From: an uncultured Clostridium sp.
Lineage (GTDB): Bacteria; Bacillota; Clostridia; TANB77; CAG-508
Direction of reading: 5' to 3'
Assembly (NCBI GenBank): GCA_947427205.1
Contig: CANEHB010000003.1
Span: forward strand, 1-64,000
Length of the DNA stretch: 64,000 bases
Shown here: piece by piece, positions 26,919-36,350 of the stretch
How positions within the stretch are numbered: position 1 is the stretch's first letter
Layout: each line of letters starts with the position of its first letter
The notes under the pieces: model-generated
What the model was told of the DNA's origin: nothing
Databases searched by the model: none
What the model saw: only the letters and a program-made list of their open reading frames with translations
Position numbers and translations under genes: made by a program

Positions 26919-27788
26919 ATGATTGATTTACATATTCATACAACAAATTCAGATGGAAAATATACAGTAAAAGAAATATTAAAAATGGCAGAAAATAAGA
27001 ATATTAATGCTATTTCGTTTTGCGACCATAATGTTCTTGGAGCATATGAAGATTTGAAAAATATAAATATTAAAGAATATTTTTCAGGTAAAGTAATAAC
27101 AGGAATAGAGTTTGATTTTGTTTATAAGCAAAAAGATTTTCATATGTTAGGATATAATTTTGATGTAGATATATTAAATACCTCAAAATATATAGATAGA
27201 AGAACAGAAAAAGAATTAATAGAGATTGAAGAAAAACATTTAGAATTTTTTAAAGCAGTATGTAAAAAATTAAATATAAAATTAAGTCGAGATTTAAAAA
27301 TAAAAAATTTAACAGAGCCTGCAAACGATATTATAAAAGCTGATATGCAAAAACATAAGGAAAATGATAAAGTATTAGATGAAATATTAGGAAAAGATAG
27401 AAAAAAGAGCTTTTGGCTTGGATCTGTAACTAATCCTTTAAGCCCATTTTACATAGATTTTACAGAAGGATTACCTACAGTTACAGAAGTAGCAAATCTT
27501 ATTCATAATGCAGGTGGATTAGTAGTATTACCACATGTATTTGAATACAGATCTATAGATAATATAGAATTTTTAAATGAAATGTATGATTTAGGAATAT
27601 TAGATGGAATAGAATGTGTACATACTAAACATAGTTTAGAACAAGTAAAATATTTAGAAGATTTTTGCAAAGAGAAAAATTTACTAATGAGTGGTGGTAG
27701 TGATTTTCATGATGATGTAAGACAGAATTTAGGTTATACAGATTTAGGTAAAATTGAAGACAAATATTTATTAAGAAAAAATATATAA
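26919..27788 (+). CDS. PHP domain metal-dependent phosphoesterase
   Basis: PHP-family hydrolase, 289 aa, with DLHIHTTNSDGKYT (first metal motif), SFCDHN, GIEFDF, LPHVFEYRS and a final SGGSDFHDD. These supply the expected His/Asp/Glu ligands for a trinuclear metal site. Relatives include the YciV/RNase AM group, which trims nucleic acid 5' ends, and histidinol-phosphatase-like enzymes. It follows nrnA by 31 bp, so an RNA or nucleotide turnover role is plausible by context, but the substrate is unknown. Confidence 0.8.
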   Translation: MIDLHIHTTNSDGKYTVKEILKMAENKNINAISFCDHNVLGAYEDLKNINIKEYFSGKVITGIEFDFVYKQKDFHMLGYNFDVDILNTSKYIDRRTEKELIEIEEKHLEFFKAVCKKLNIKLSRDLKIKNLTEPANDIIKADMQKHKENDKVLDEILGKDRKKSFWLGSVTNPLSPFYIDFTEGLPTVTEVANLIHNAGGLVVLPHVFEYRSIDNIEFLNEMYDLGILDGIECVHTKHSLEQVKYLEDFCKEKNLLMSGGSDFHDDVRQNLGYTDLGKIEDKYLLRKNI

Positions 27789-27791
27789 GTA

Positions 27792-27826
27792 TTAATCTCT
27801 ACATTTATGTAGGGATTAAATTTTTA
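27792..27826 (+). terminator. Rho-independent terminator
   Basis: TTAATCTCTACA / TGTAGGGATTAA with a 4-nt loop and T5 run, immediately after the PHP gene. It closes the rimP-to-PHP cluster. Confidence 0.85.
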
Positions 27827-28073
27827 TAATTAATATATATATAAATACTTTTTATTTTTAATTATAAATTTTTCATATTAATAAATTCTTAATATTTTCT
27901 CTATTTTTTCTTAATAAAATTTTGTTATAATAAAAGTACTTTAAAAATAGTCATGATGCTGATATAATAATTAATGAATTTTATCTAATTACTATAAAAA
28001 TTTATTTACAAAATTTTAAATATTAGGAAAATATAATTCTAATATATAATCAAATAAAAATGGGGGATTTAAA

Positions 28074-28772
28074 ATGTATAATATTTTAGTATGTGATGAT
28101 GATAAAGAAATTGTTAAAGCAATAGAGATATATTTAACTAAAGAAGGGTATAATGTTTTAAAAGCATATGATGGAGAAGAAGCTTTAAAAGTTTTGAATA
28201 GCAATACAATACATTTAGTACTATTAGATATTATGATGCCTAAAAAAGATGGGATTGAAACTTTAAATGAGATAAGAATGAATACAAGCATACCTGTTAT
28301 TATGCTATCTGCAAAATCAGAAGATGAAGATAAAATAAATGGATTAAATCTTGGCGCAGATGATTATGTAACAAAACCTTTTAATCCATTAGAATTAATT
28401 GCAAGAGTTAATTCAGGAATAAGAAGGTATACAAAACTTGGAGCAATAGAAGAAACAGAAAGTAAAAGTATATATAGAACTGGTGATTTAATAATTGATG
28501 ATAATTTAAAGACGGTAACTGTGGACGGAAATCAAGTGAAACTAACGCCTACAGAATATAACATATTAAAGTTCTTGATAAAAAATAAAGGAATAGTATT
28601 TTCAATAGAACAAATATATCAAAATGTTTGGGATGATGAGGCTTTTGGCGCAGAAAATATTATTGCTGTACATATAAGACATATAAGAGAAAAAATAGAA
28701 ATAAATCCTAAAGAACCTAAATATTTAAAAGTAATATGGGGAATAGGATATAAAATAGAGAAAATAAATTAG
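28074..28772 (+). CDS. OmpR/PhoB family response regulator
   Basis: A 232-aa two-domain regulator. The receiver domain (1-115) has the acidic DDD at 8-10, phosphoacceptor D52 in LLDIMMPKKDG, and K101 in VTKPF. The winged-helix DNA-binding domain (about 135-230) has LTPTEYNILKFLIKNKG and VHIRHIREKIEINPKEPKYLKVIWGIGYK. The histidine kinase gene starts 140 bp downstream, so the two form a VanRS-type pair. Signal and regulon are unknown; the PadR module next door is a candidate by position only. Confidence 0.93.
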   Translation: MYNILVCDDDKEIVKAIEIYLTKEGYNVLKAYDGEEALKVLNSNTIHLVLLDIMMPKKDGIETLNEIRMNTSIPVIMLSAKSEDEDKINGLNLGADDYVTKPFNPLELIARVNSGIRRYTKLGAIEETESKSIYRTGDLIIDDNLKTVTVDGNQVKLTPTEYNILKFLIKNKGIVFSIEQIYQNVWDDEAFGAENIIAVHIRHIREKIEINPKEPKYLKVIWGIGYKIEKIN

Positions 28773-28912
28773 ACATAGGGCAGATGTTTTGTTTAAATTA
28801 ATTTACATATAATTAGTTTGATTGAAACAATTTTTATTAACTATATTTTGATAGAGTGGAAATTAGAAAAAACTCTATATTTGGTCTAAATTAAAAAATG
28901 AAAGGAGAACTT

Positions 28913-31114
28913 ATGAGAGAGAGTAAGTTATTAAAAGTAATTAGTTATATATTAATACCTATTTTAGTTCTAATAATTTTATTATCTATATTTTATGAAA
29001 TTGCTAAAAGTAATTTAACTGATGAAAATAGATACAACCACGAATATTTTGAATCAGACAATTTTTTGTCTATTTATATGGCAAGATTATATAAGCAAAC
29101 AGAGAACTTAATTTATCATAATGAAAGATATACTACTGTTACAGATAATCAGTATAAAATATGCTATTGTTCTGGGCAAGAATATTATGATAGTTATTTT
29201 ATTAATATAAAAGATTTTTATTACATAATTTTATATGAGAATTTAGCTATAACAAATGTTGAACTAACTTCAGAAACTAATACAATAGATAAAATTATGA
29301 ATTATATTGAAACAAGATATGATTCTAAAAAAGCTAATATAATTAATGGAAATGTTGAAGCAGATTCAGATGTTATAAAAAATAAAGCAATACAATATTT
29401 TGAGGATTTTAAAAATACTTATTATACAATTACAACTGAAGAAAATACAACTTCTAATTATCCATATGCATCAGATGATTTAGATTCAGAAACTATAGAA
29501 GAAACTGTAGATTTAGAGGCTATAGAAGAACCTTATAAAGAAAGTAACAATACTTTAGATTCAAATAATACAGAGAGATTAGTAAAAACTTTTCATACAG
29601 CAACAATAAATGATTTGAAAATATATACTTCTTATAAAGAAGAGGTTACTATAAACAATAATGATGCATTTTTTAAAGAACTATCAGATCATTTAGCACC
29701 ATATGAAATACAGATGTATTATGCAATTTCTGTATGTACAATAATTGTAGCTATTTTAGGAATATATTTAATTATTGCAATAGGACATACTAAGGGAAAA
29801 AACGGAATAGATATTAATGATTTCGATAAAATTCCTATAGAAATAATCCTTTTTATTGCATTTATAATAATAGGACGTATATTGGCTGCTACTGAAGAGT
29901 TTGTAAGAGTTATTTATGATGAATATTATAATTTTGCGATAAGTATTTTAATTACAGGATATTTTGTATCATATATAATATGTGCACTTACAGGAGTAAC
30001 AACTATAAAAAGAATTAAAGCTAAAATTTTGATAAAAGATAGCATTACTGGTAGAACTTGTAGATTTTGTTTTAAAATTTTGAAAAAAATATTAAAACAA
30101 ATAAATAAAGCCTGTACAGAAATTAGCAATTCATTATCAATAACTCTTAAGGTTATAATGTTTATAGTAGTATATGCTATAGGTTTAGTTTTGCTAGTAG
30201 GTCTTTTTGAAGGGTTGGGAGCTGGAATAGCTTTTGTAATAACAGCATATTTAGTTTATAAATTTATTGAAAGAATTAATTGCTACAAAAAAATAGAAAA
30301 TCACTTAAAAGAAATGTATGAAGGAGATCATTCAAAGAAACTATTTACATCAGATTTTGTACCAGAATTTCAAGACATAGTAAAATATATAAATGATATT
30401 TCAAATGGATTTGAAAACGCAATACAAGAAGGAATTAAATCAGAAAAACTAAAAACAGAACTTATAACAAATGTATCACATGATATAAAAACTCCTTTAA
30501 CTTCTATAATAAACTATGTAGATTTATTAAAAAAAGAGGAAATAGATAATTCTAAAATAAAAGAATATATTGAAATTTTAGATAGTAAATCACAAAGATT
30601 AAAAAAATTGACTGAGGATTTAGTAGAAGCCTCAAAAGCCTCTTCAGGTAATGTTAAATTAAATATAGAAAAGATAAACATTGGAGAATTAATAAAACAA
30701 ACAACAGGGGAATTTGAAGATAGATTTAATGATAAAAAATTAGAAATAATAACGGCTATTCCAGAAGGAATTGTATATATAAGTGCAGATAATAGATATA
30801 TGTATAGAGTAATTGAAAATCTATTTAGTAATATATCAAAATATGCTTTAGAAAATTCAAGAGTCTATATAGATGTAGTAAGAGATGGTGGAAAGGTAAA
30901 AATATCTATTAAAAATATATCAAGAGAAAGACTTAATATTTCAGCAGATGAATTAATGCAAAGATTTGTTAGAGGAGATAAATCAAGAACAACAGAAGGA
31001 AGTGGCCTTGGAATTTCAATTTCTAAGAGTTTAACTGAAATCCAACAAGGTAAATTTGATTTGCAAGTTGATGGAGATTTATTTAAAGTAGAATTGGAAT
31101 TTGATATAGTTTAA
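28913..31114 (+). CDS. Sensor histidine kinase with multiple membrane segments
   Basis: A 733-aa kinase partnered with the preceding response regulator. An N-terminal helix (about 10-30) precedes an extracytoplasmic domain of some 235 residues, then about five or six membrane helices between 265 and 455. The HisKA domain has H523 in VSHDIKTPLTS; the ATPase domain has VIENLFSNISKYA (N box) and GSGLGISISKSL (G2). There is no clear HAMP domain. An ATG at 28898 overlaps the AAAGGAG ribosome-binding site, so the ATG at 28913 is taken. The family is VanS-like in the cytoplasmic part; the sensed signal is unknown. Confidence 0.9.
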   Translation: MRESKLLKVISYILIPILVLIILLSIFYEIAKSNLTDENRYNHEYFESDNFLSIYMARLYKQTENLIYHNERYTTVTDNQYKICYCSGQEYYDSYFINIKDFYYIILYENLAITNVELTSETNTIDKIMNYIETRYDSKKANIINGNVEADSDVIKNKAIQYFEDFKNTYYTITTEENTTSNYPYASDDLDSETIEETVDLEAIEEPYKESNNTLDSNNTERLVKTFHTATINDLKIYTSYKEEVTINNNDAFFKELSDHLAPYEIQMYYAISVCTIIVAILGIYLIIAIGHTKGKNGIDINDFDKIPIEIILFIAFIIIGRILAATEEFVRVIYDEYYNFAISILITGYFVSYIICALTGVTTIKRIKAKILIKDSITGRTCRFCFKILKKILKQINKACTEISNSLSITLKVIMFIVVYAIGLVLLVGLFEGLGAGIAFVITAYLVYKFIERINCYKKIENHLKEMYEGDHSKKLFTSDFVPEFQDIVKYINDISNGFENAIQEGIKSEKLKTELITNVSHDIKTPLTSIINYVDLLKKEEIDNSKIKEYIEILDSKSQRLKKLTEDLVEASKASSGNVKLNIEKINIGELIKQTTGEFEDRFNDKKLEIITAIPEGIVYISADNRYMYRVIENLFSNISKYALENSRVYIDVVRDGGKVKISIKNISRERLNISADELMQRFVRGDKSRTTEGSGLGISISKSLTEIQQGKFDLQVDGDLFKVELEFDIV

Positions 31115-31123
31115 AATATTATA

Positions 31124-31161
31124 TTTAAAGTCAGTATATTTTTAGCTGACTTTAAAATTTA
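31124..31161 (+). terminator. Hairpin after histidine kinase
   Basis: TTTAAAGTCAG / CTGACTTTAAA; the tail AATTTATAAT is a weak U-tract. It separates the kinase from the PadR promoter. Confidence 0.55.
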
Positions 31162-31164
31162 TAA

Positions 31165-31199
31165 TATACCTTGACAGATAAGGTATAAAAATATATAAT
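31165..31199 (+). promoter_or_regulatory. PadR-module promoter with overlapping operator
   Basis: TTGACA, a 17-bp spacer and TATAAT form a near-ideal sigma-A promoter. A perfect inverted repeat, TATACCTT-N7-AAGGTATA (31165-31187), is centred on the -35 box. PadR-family repressors bind dyad operators of this kind, so autoregulation by the downstream PadR protein is likely. Confidence 0.75.
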
Positions 31200-31225
31200 A
31201 TATATTGAAGTATGGAGGTGAATAA

Positions 31226-31546
31226 ATGTCTATAAGATCAGATATAATTAGAGGACATACAGAGACAATAATTTTAGCACATTTAATGAAAGGTAATAGT
31301 TATGGATATGAAATAAATAAATCAATAAAAGAGAAAACAGATGGCAAATATGAATTAAATGATGCAACATTATATTGTGCTTTTAGAAGACTAGAACAAC
31401 TGGGATACATAAGCTCTTTTTGGGGAGAAGGAAATACAGGAGCAAGAAGAAGGTATTATTCTATAACAAATCAAGGAATAGAATTTTATAAGCAGAATAT
31501 AGAAGAATGGAAATTAACAAAAGAATTAATAGATAAATTGATTTAA
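31226..31546 (+). CDS. PadR family transcriptional regulator
   Basis: A 106-aa winged-helix repressor of the short PadR-s2 type. Family blocks: HTETIILAHLMKGNSYGYEI, LNDATLYCAFRRLEQLGYISSFW and RRRYYSITNQG. The C-terminal dimerisation helix is short. It starts after GGAGGTG and opens an operon with a PspC protein and, after 91 bp, the HAAS and DUF4097 genes. In Bacillota this order is a recurrent membrane-stress-type module in which PadR controls its own operon. Confidence 0.9.
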   Translation: MSIRSDIIRGHTETIILAHLMKGNSYGYEINKSIKEKTDGKYELNDATLYCAFRRLEQLGYISSFWGEGNTGARRRYYSITNQGIEFYKQNIEEWKLTKELIDKLI

Positions 31547-31559
31547 TATGGAGGTTACT

Positions 31560-31754
31560 ATGAGAAAGAAACTTTACAAAATAGAAAGAGGCAAGAAAAT
31601 AGAAGGTGTTTGTGGAGGAATAGCTGAATATTTTGATGTAGATCCAACACTAGTAAGACTTGCATGGATATTTTTTGGTTGTCTTTGGGGTGGAGGAATA
31701 ATTGCTTATATATTAGCAGCTATTGTAATGCCAAGAGAATCAGATGTAGTATAA
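31560..31754 (+). CDS. PspC domain membrane protein
   Basis: A 64-aa protein that is almost entirely a PspC domain: RGKKIEGVCGGIAEYFDVDP, then a single membrane helix. PspC proteins sense or respond to envelope stress. An ATG at 31548 lies within the ATGGAGG ribosome-binding site, so ATG 31560 is the start. It is 13 bp after the PadR gene. Confidence 0.88.
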   Translation: MRKKLYKIERGKKIEGVCGGIAEYFDVDPTLVRLAWIFFGCLWGGGIIAYILAAIVMPRESDVV

Positions 31755-31790
31755 TAAAAATAATGAAAGTTTTATATTATAAAAATATAA

Positions 31791-31837
31791 GTTTATAGGT
31801 GAAAACTTAAAACCTAAATATATTATTAATAAGGATT
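31791..31837 (+). promoter_or_regulatory. H-type pseudoknot leader, copy 2 (HAAS gene)
   Basis: AAGTTT pairs with AAACTT (31789-31808) around the loop ATAGGTGA; loop TAGGT pairs with ACCTA in AAAACCTAAAT. The ribosome-binding site AAGGATT follows. Stem bases differ from copies 1 and 3 but pairing is kept. Confidence 0.65.
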
Positions 31838-31845
31838 AAAAAAGT

Positions 31846-32499
31846 ATGAATGATAAAATTAGAGTATATGTAAATGAATTATTTGAAAATGCTCCAAATA
31901 CAAAAAGAGCAAACGATTTAAAAGATGAAATAATATCAAATGCCAATGATAAATATAGTGACTTAATATCAGATGGTAAAACAGAAAAAGAAGCATATGA
32001 TAAAGTAATACAAGAAATTGGAAATGTAGATGAATTATTACAAGAAATTGAAAGAGAAAGCCCAATAAATAGTAGTATATATGATGCAAATAGAAAGAAA
32101 ACAGCACTAATAGTTTCAGTATCTGTAGGATTATATTTTTTAAGCTTAATTTCAACAATAATTTTAGATGAATTGGGAATGCCTGATTTTATTACAGCAA
32201 GTGCATTTTTTACATTAGCAGGAATACCTACGTGTTTACTAATATATTATTTTATGTCTAAACCAAAATATAATAAATATGATAATACAATTGTAGAAGA
32301 ATTTAAAGAATGGAAAGGCAAAAAAGATAAAAATAAAGAAATAAAAAAAGCTATTAGTTCAATAATTTGGTCTATAACAGTAATTATATATTTGTTAATG
32401 AGTTTCCATTTTGGAAATTGGCATATCTCATGGATAATATTTATAATAGCATGTTTAGTAGAGAATATAGTAAATTTAATATTTAAATTATGTGAATAG
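31846..32499 (+). CDS. HAAS/DUF1700-type signalling membrane protein
   Basis: A 217-aa protein. The N-terminal 65 residues (VNELFENAPNTKRANDLKDEI, then YSDLISDGKTEKEAYDKVIQEIG) form the helical HAAS domain found in proteins encoded next to PadR regulators. About four hydrophobic segments follow (roughly 85-105, 112-130, 165-185, 192-212). It is fourth from the operon promoter and preceded by pseudoknot leader copy 2. The HAAS domain is thought to couple PadR-type regulation to the membrane; mechanism unknown. Confidence 0.75.
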   Translation: MNDKIRVYVNELFENAPNTKRANDLKDEIISNANDKYSDLISDGKTEKEAYDKVIQEIGNVDELLQEIERESPINSSIYDANRKKTALIVSVSVGLYFLSLISTIILDELGMPDFITASAFFTLAGIPTCLLIYYFMSKPKYNKYDNTIVEEFKEWKGKKDKNKEIKKAISSIIWSITVIIYLLMSFHFGNWHISWIIFIIACLVENIVNLIFKLCE

Positions 32500-32577
32500 G
32501 CCGTAGTATTAAAATAAAAAAAGTAATATATAAATTTGATTACATCAATAGTAGAAAAAGGAAGGAATTAAAAAGAA

Positions 32578-33627
32578 ATGAAAAAAATTTGGATAATATG
32601 TTTAATAGCAATATTAAGTATGCTGGCATGCTCATTTACTAATATATTAATAAGTTCAATAGATGGGAGAGACTCAGGTATGTTTTGGAATATAAAAAGA
32701 GTATCAAGAAGTGAAAGCTGTAAAGTAAGAGAAGAGGACTTATCAATTGATAATATAGAAGATTTAGAAATGATTTTTACTTCATCAGATGTAAGATTAA
32801 TTTTATCTGATGAACCACAAATAAAAATAGTTCAATATTCAAATTCTAAAGAAAATGCTAGAAAATTAAGTATAGATAAAAGTAGTACAAAAATACGAAT
32901 AGAAGAAACAAAAAAGTTTTATTTTTTTGCAATACTTCCAACAAATATATATGATATTTACATACCAAAGGCTTATACAAATAATTTAAAATTAGAAGCA
33001 GCGTCAAGTACTATTGAAGCTGATGAAGATATAACATTAAAAAATATGGATATAACACTTGCTAGTGGAGACATAAAATTTAAAAATTTATTAAAATTTG
33101 AAGAATTAAAAATTTTTACAGTCTCTGGAGATATAAATATAAATAATTTAGAAGGTAAGAAATATGATATAAATACTACTTCCGGAGATACAACTATTAA
33201 TAAATTAAATTGTGAAGAAGGAAAATTAAAAAGTATATCAGGAGAAATTATAGCTAATAGTGTAAATACTAGTAAATTTGAAGTTGAAACAACATCAGGA
33301 GATATAGAAATAAAAAATATTCAAGGAAAAGTAGAGATAAAAACTATTTCTGGGGAAGTAGAAATAGATAATATACAAGGTTCGATAGAAGGAAATACTA
33401 CCTCAGGAGATATTCAAATAAATAAATTTTTAGTAAGTAGTGATAGTAGAATACATACTATATCAGGAGAAGTAGAAGTTTACTTAGATGAAACATCTAA
33501 TTGTACAATTGATACAAAATCTATTTCAGGTGATGTAGGTTTACCAAATGGAAGAAATGTTGTAGGAACAGAACCATATAATAAACTATACATAGAAACA
33601 ACATCAGGAGATATTAAAATTAAATAG
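32578..33627 (+). CDS. DUF4097 family beta-helix protein
   Basis: A 349-aa protein with an N-terminal hydrophobic segment (about 3-20) and a repetitive exterior. From about residue 155 the sequence alternates TTSGDI and TISGEV-type units (at least eight SGD/SGE turns), the pattern of a right-handed beta-helix typical of DUF4097 adhesin-like proteins. It closes the PadR-PspC-HAAS-DUF4097 module and is expected on the outer face of the membrane. A structural or surface role is inferred; no catalytic motif is seen. Confidence 0.8.
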   Translation: MKKIWIICLIAILSMLACSFTNILISSIDGRDSGMFWNIKRVSRSESCKVREEDLSIDNIEDLEMIFTSSDVRLILSDEPQIKIVQYSNSKENARKLSIDKSSTKIRIEETKKFYFFAILPTNIYDIYIPKAYTNNLKLEAASSTIEADEDITLKNMDITLASGDIKFKNLLKFEELKIFTVSGDININNLEGKKYDINTTSGDTTINKLNCEEGKLKSISGEIIANSVNTSKFEVETTSGDIEIKNIQGKVEIKTISGEVEIDNIQGSIEGNTTSGDIQINKFLVSSDSRIHTISGEVEVYLDETSNCTIDTKSISGDVGLPNGRNVVGTEPYNKLYIETTSGDIKIK

Positions 33628-33825
33628 AAATTATTATAATGTAATTCTATCACAAGCAATTTTTAATCCAGAATTTTCGACTTTGTTGAGTTATATGAAA
33701 TCTAAAGAAAATATTATTAGAATAAAAAATACATTTTAGAAACATTTATTATACTACTTAAATAATAATTTTCTAAATTTTGAAAAAAATGTATAATTTG
33801 AAAATATCTGTAAATAATACCTTCT

Positions 33826-34566
33826 ATGAAGAAGAGTATTTTTTGGAAATTTTTAATTTATTTTATTATTTATAGCATAGTTGGATTTTTATTAGAAACA
33901 ATTTATGCAATTTTTACTAAAGGAATGTTAGAAAGTAGACAAAGCTTTTTATATGGACCTTTTTGTATTGTATATGGAATTGCTGCTATTGTTATGATCA
34001 TTACTTTAAGTAGATATAAGAAAAGCAATGTAAAATTATTTTTTTATGGAGTAATTGTAGGATGTACAGTAGAATATTTAGCTAGTTATATTGGGGAATT
34101 GATGTTCCATGTCAAATGGTGGGATTATTCAAATGACTTTTTAAATATAAATGGAAGAACTTGCTTATATTATGCAGTTTTATGGGGGTTTTTATCTATA
34201 ATATTAATTAGATATGTGAATCCTGCTTTAGATAGAGCTATAGATTTTACAATAGACAAAGTTTCTAATATTTTATTAAAATCAGCTATTTCATTAATTA
34301 CAATATTTATGACTTTTGATGGATTAATTACTTGTTATGCTTTAGATAATTTTTTAGTTAGAGTGGCAAATGAATATAATATTAATATTAATGGAATAGA
34401 TGCTAAAGAAGCTAGTGATATTTATTTTGGCGACGCTTTTTCAAATGAAAAAATGATGATGACATATCCAAATATAATTGTTGTAAATGATAAAGGGGAT
34501 ATAGTTCATCTTGAAACAGTTTTAAATGATATAAAAAATTATTATTACAAATTTGGAAGTAGGTAA
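33826..34566 (+). CDS. CmpB-like putative ABC transporter permease (PF06541 type)
   Basis: A 246-aa membrane protein with five or six hydrophobic segments. The pattern YSIVGFLLETIYA, FLYGPFCIVYG, EYLASYIGELMF, WWDYSNDFLNINGR and LWGFLSIILI is that of the PF06541 family, annotated as putative ABC transporter permease though no ATPase partner is known. The last 70 residues are soluble. No clear ribosome-binding site precedes ATG 33826. Function is unknown beyond the family. Confidence 0.7.
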   Translation: MKKSIFWKFLIYFIIYSIVGFLLETIYAIFTKGMLESRQSFLYGPFCIVYGIAAIVMIITLSRYKKSNVKLFFYGVIVGCTVEYLASYIGELMFHVKWWDYSNDFLNINGRTCLYYAVLWGFLSIILIRYVNPALDRAIDFTIDKVSNILLKSAISLITIFMTFDGLITCYALDNFLVRVANEYNININGIDAKEASDIYFGDAFSNEKMMMTYPNIIVVNDKGDIVHLETVLNDIKNYYYKFGSR

Positions 34567-34573
34567 CTAGTAT

Positions 34574-34620
34574 GAGTTTGAGATTTTATTTTTACATAAA
34601 ATCTTAGACTCTTTTTTGTT
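34574..34620 (+). terminator. Rho-independent terminator
   Basis: AGTTTGAGATTTTAT / ATAAAATCTTAGACT followed by CTTTTTTG. Confidence 0.85.
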
Positions 34621-34684
34621 GTTCTACATTTTCTATTAAATATATTGTTTACTTATGCTATATGATTTTACTTAATATGATTAC

Positions 34685-34713
34685 TTTACATAACTCTTGA
34701 AATGTGATATAAT
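34685..34713 (+). promoter_or_regulatory. Promoter of lysA
   Basis: TTTACA, a 17-bp spacer ending TGTGA, TATAAT; about 52 bp before the lysA start. Confidence 0.65.
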
Positions 34714-34764
34714 TAGAACGCTTTATTTTTGAAAAAGGAGAGCTTGGCAAGAAAGGAATTGCTT

Positions 34765-36024
34765 ATGAATCAAAAATATAGTATTTTAACCAAGCAGGAA
34801 GCTGAACTCTTGAGCAAGGCAGGCTCACCGTTTTATATTTACGATGAAAAAGGGATCATAGATAATGCCAAAGAAGTTATAAAGGCGTTTTCGTGGAACA
34901 AAGGATTTCGGGAATTTTTTGCTGTAAAAGCAAGTCCGAATCCGGATATCGTAGATATTTTGGTGAAACTTGGCTGTGGCTGTGATTGCTCATCAGATAC
35001 AGAGCTTACAATTGCAGAAAGCCTTGAGGCTCCAATCATGTTTTCGTCAAATGTAACACCAGCACATGAGTATGTTCATGCGCAAAAAGCAGGGGCAATT
35101 ATCAACCTTGATGATATTTCTCACATTCCGTTTTTGCAGGAACATGCGGGAATACCAGATACAATCTGTTGCAGGTTTAATCCCGGTGGAGATTTCAAGG
35201 TGTCAGAAAATTGCATGGGAACTCCGGGAGATGCTAAATACGGGATGACGAGAGAACAGATTTTTGAAGCCTTCAAGCAGCTCAAAGATCTTGGAGTAAA
35301 GAAATTCGGCTTACATGCATTTCTGGCGAGCAATACGCTTGCAAATGAGTATTACCCGAAACTGTCAAGAGTGCTTTTCGAACTGGCTGTGGAATTGAAA
35401 AATCAGCTTGATGTGAATATCGCATTCATAAATTTGTCAGGTGGTATCGGAGTGGCATACAGCCCTGAAGAAGAGCCGAATGATATATGGGCTATTTCTG
35501 ATGGGGTGCGGAAGGTGTATGAAGAAATTTTTGCACCTGAAGGTATGGAACCTGCCATATATACAGAGCTGGGACGTTACATGCTTGCTCCGTTTGGTCA
35601 GCTTGTAACAAAGGTTTTGCATTTGAAGCACACCCACAAAGAATATGTAGGATGTGACGCTTGTGCAGCAAATCTTATGAGGCCAGCGATGTATGGTGCA
35701 TATCATGAGATCATTCCTTTAGGTAAGGAAGACCAGCCTAAGGATCACATGTATGATGTTACAGGATCACTCTGTGAGAACAATGATAAGTTTGCAGTTG
35801 ACAGGATGCTTCCGGAGATTGAAGTGGGAGATATTTTGGTAATCTGCGATGCAGGTGCACATGGTTCTGCAATGGGATACAATTACAATGGAAAGCTCCA
35901 TTGTGCTGAGTATTTGAAAAAGCTGGATGGAAGTTATCTGCTTATAAAACGAGCAGAAACTCCCGCAGATTATTTTGCAACATTCAGGTTTGATCCAGAG
36001 ACAGGAAGAGCACGCTGGAAGTAA
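34765..36024 (+). CDS. lysA: Diaminopimelate decarboxylase, probably horizontally acquired
   Basis: Fold-III PLP enzyme making lysine from meso-diaminopimelate. Seen: FFAVKASPNPD with the PLP lysine at K55, FGLHAF, LSGGIG (phosphate loop), ELGRYM, and the partner-subunit motif GSLCENND with the catalytic Cys, then CDAGAHG. 419 aa, full length. Composition is clearly richer in G and C than the neighbours, and two in-frame CGG codons (49 and 249) are read as Arg; a +1 shift at the first would end the protein early. AAAGGA before ATG 34765 rules out the TTG at 34729. It has its own promoter and terminator. Transfer from a less AT-rich relative is likely. Confidence 0.9.
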   Translation: MNQKYSILTKQEAELLSKAGSPFYIYDEKGIIDNAKEVIKAFSWNKGFREFFAVKASPNPDIVDILVKLGCGCDCSSDTELTIAESLEAPIMFSSNVTPAHEYVHAQKAGAIINLDDISHIPFLQEHAGIPDTICCRFNPGGDFKVSENCMGTPGDAKYGMTREQIFEAFKQLKDLGVKKFGLHAFLASNTLANEYYPKLSRVLFELAVELKNQLDVNIAFINLSGGIGVAYSPEEEPNDIWAISDGVRKVYEEIFAPEGMEPAIYTELGRYMLAPFGQLVTKVLHLKHTHKEYVGCDACAANLMRPAMYGAYHEIIPLGKEDQPKDHMYDVTGSLCENNDKFAVDRMLPEIEVGDILVICDAGAHGSAMGYNYNGKLHCAEYLKKLDGSYLLIKRAETPADYFATFRFDPETGRARWK

Positions 36025-36126
36025 TCATGCGCAGTAGCGATGTAGTAGTTTAGGTAGTAAAGTAGTAGCAGTATAGAAAGTAGTATATGTTTGTGCCAAT
36101 GACTCTCCAATTAAAAAAAGTTATGG

Positions 36127-36172
36127 AAAAGGAATTCAGCAGTGTTTGCGGAATTCCTTTCTGCCTTTTTAT
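36127..36172 (+). terminator. Rho-independent terminator of lysA
   Basis: AAAGGAATTC / GAATTCCTTT with a 13-nt loop, then CTGCCTTTTTA. Confidence 0.8.
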
Positions 36173-36350
36173 AAGAAATAAAATAGTATTTGTTTATAAA
36201 TTTTATTTTTATAATGATGAATTTAAAATAAAAATGTAACATAAGTTTAAAATATATGTAAAGAATAATTAATTGTAAAAAGTATATCTTAGTGATAAGA
36301 TATAAAATAATATAAATATATCTAGTATAAATGGAAATAAATAGATTAAA

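Noticed and set aside
34621..34764. Lysine riboswitch before lysA
   Set aside because: The leader is only about 45 nt from the predicted transcription start, too short for the lysine aptamer.
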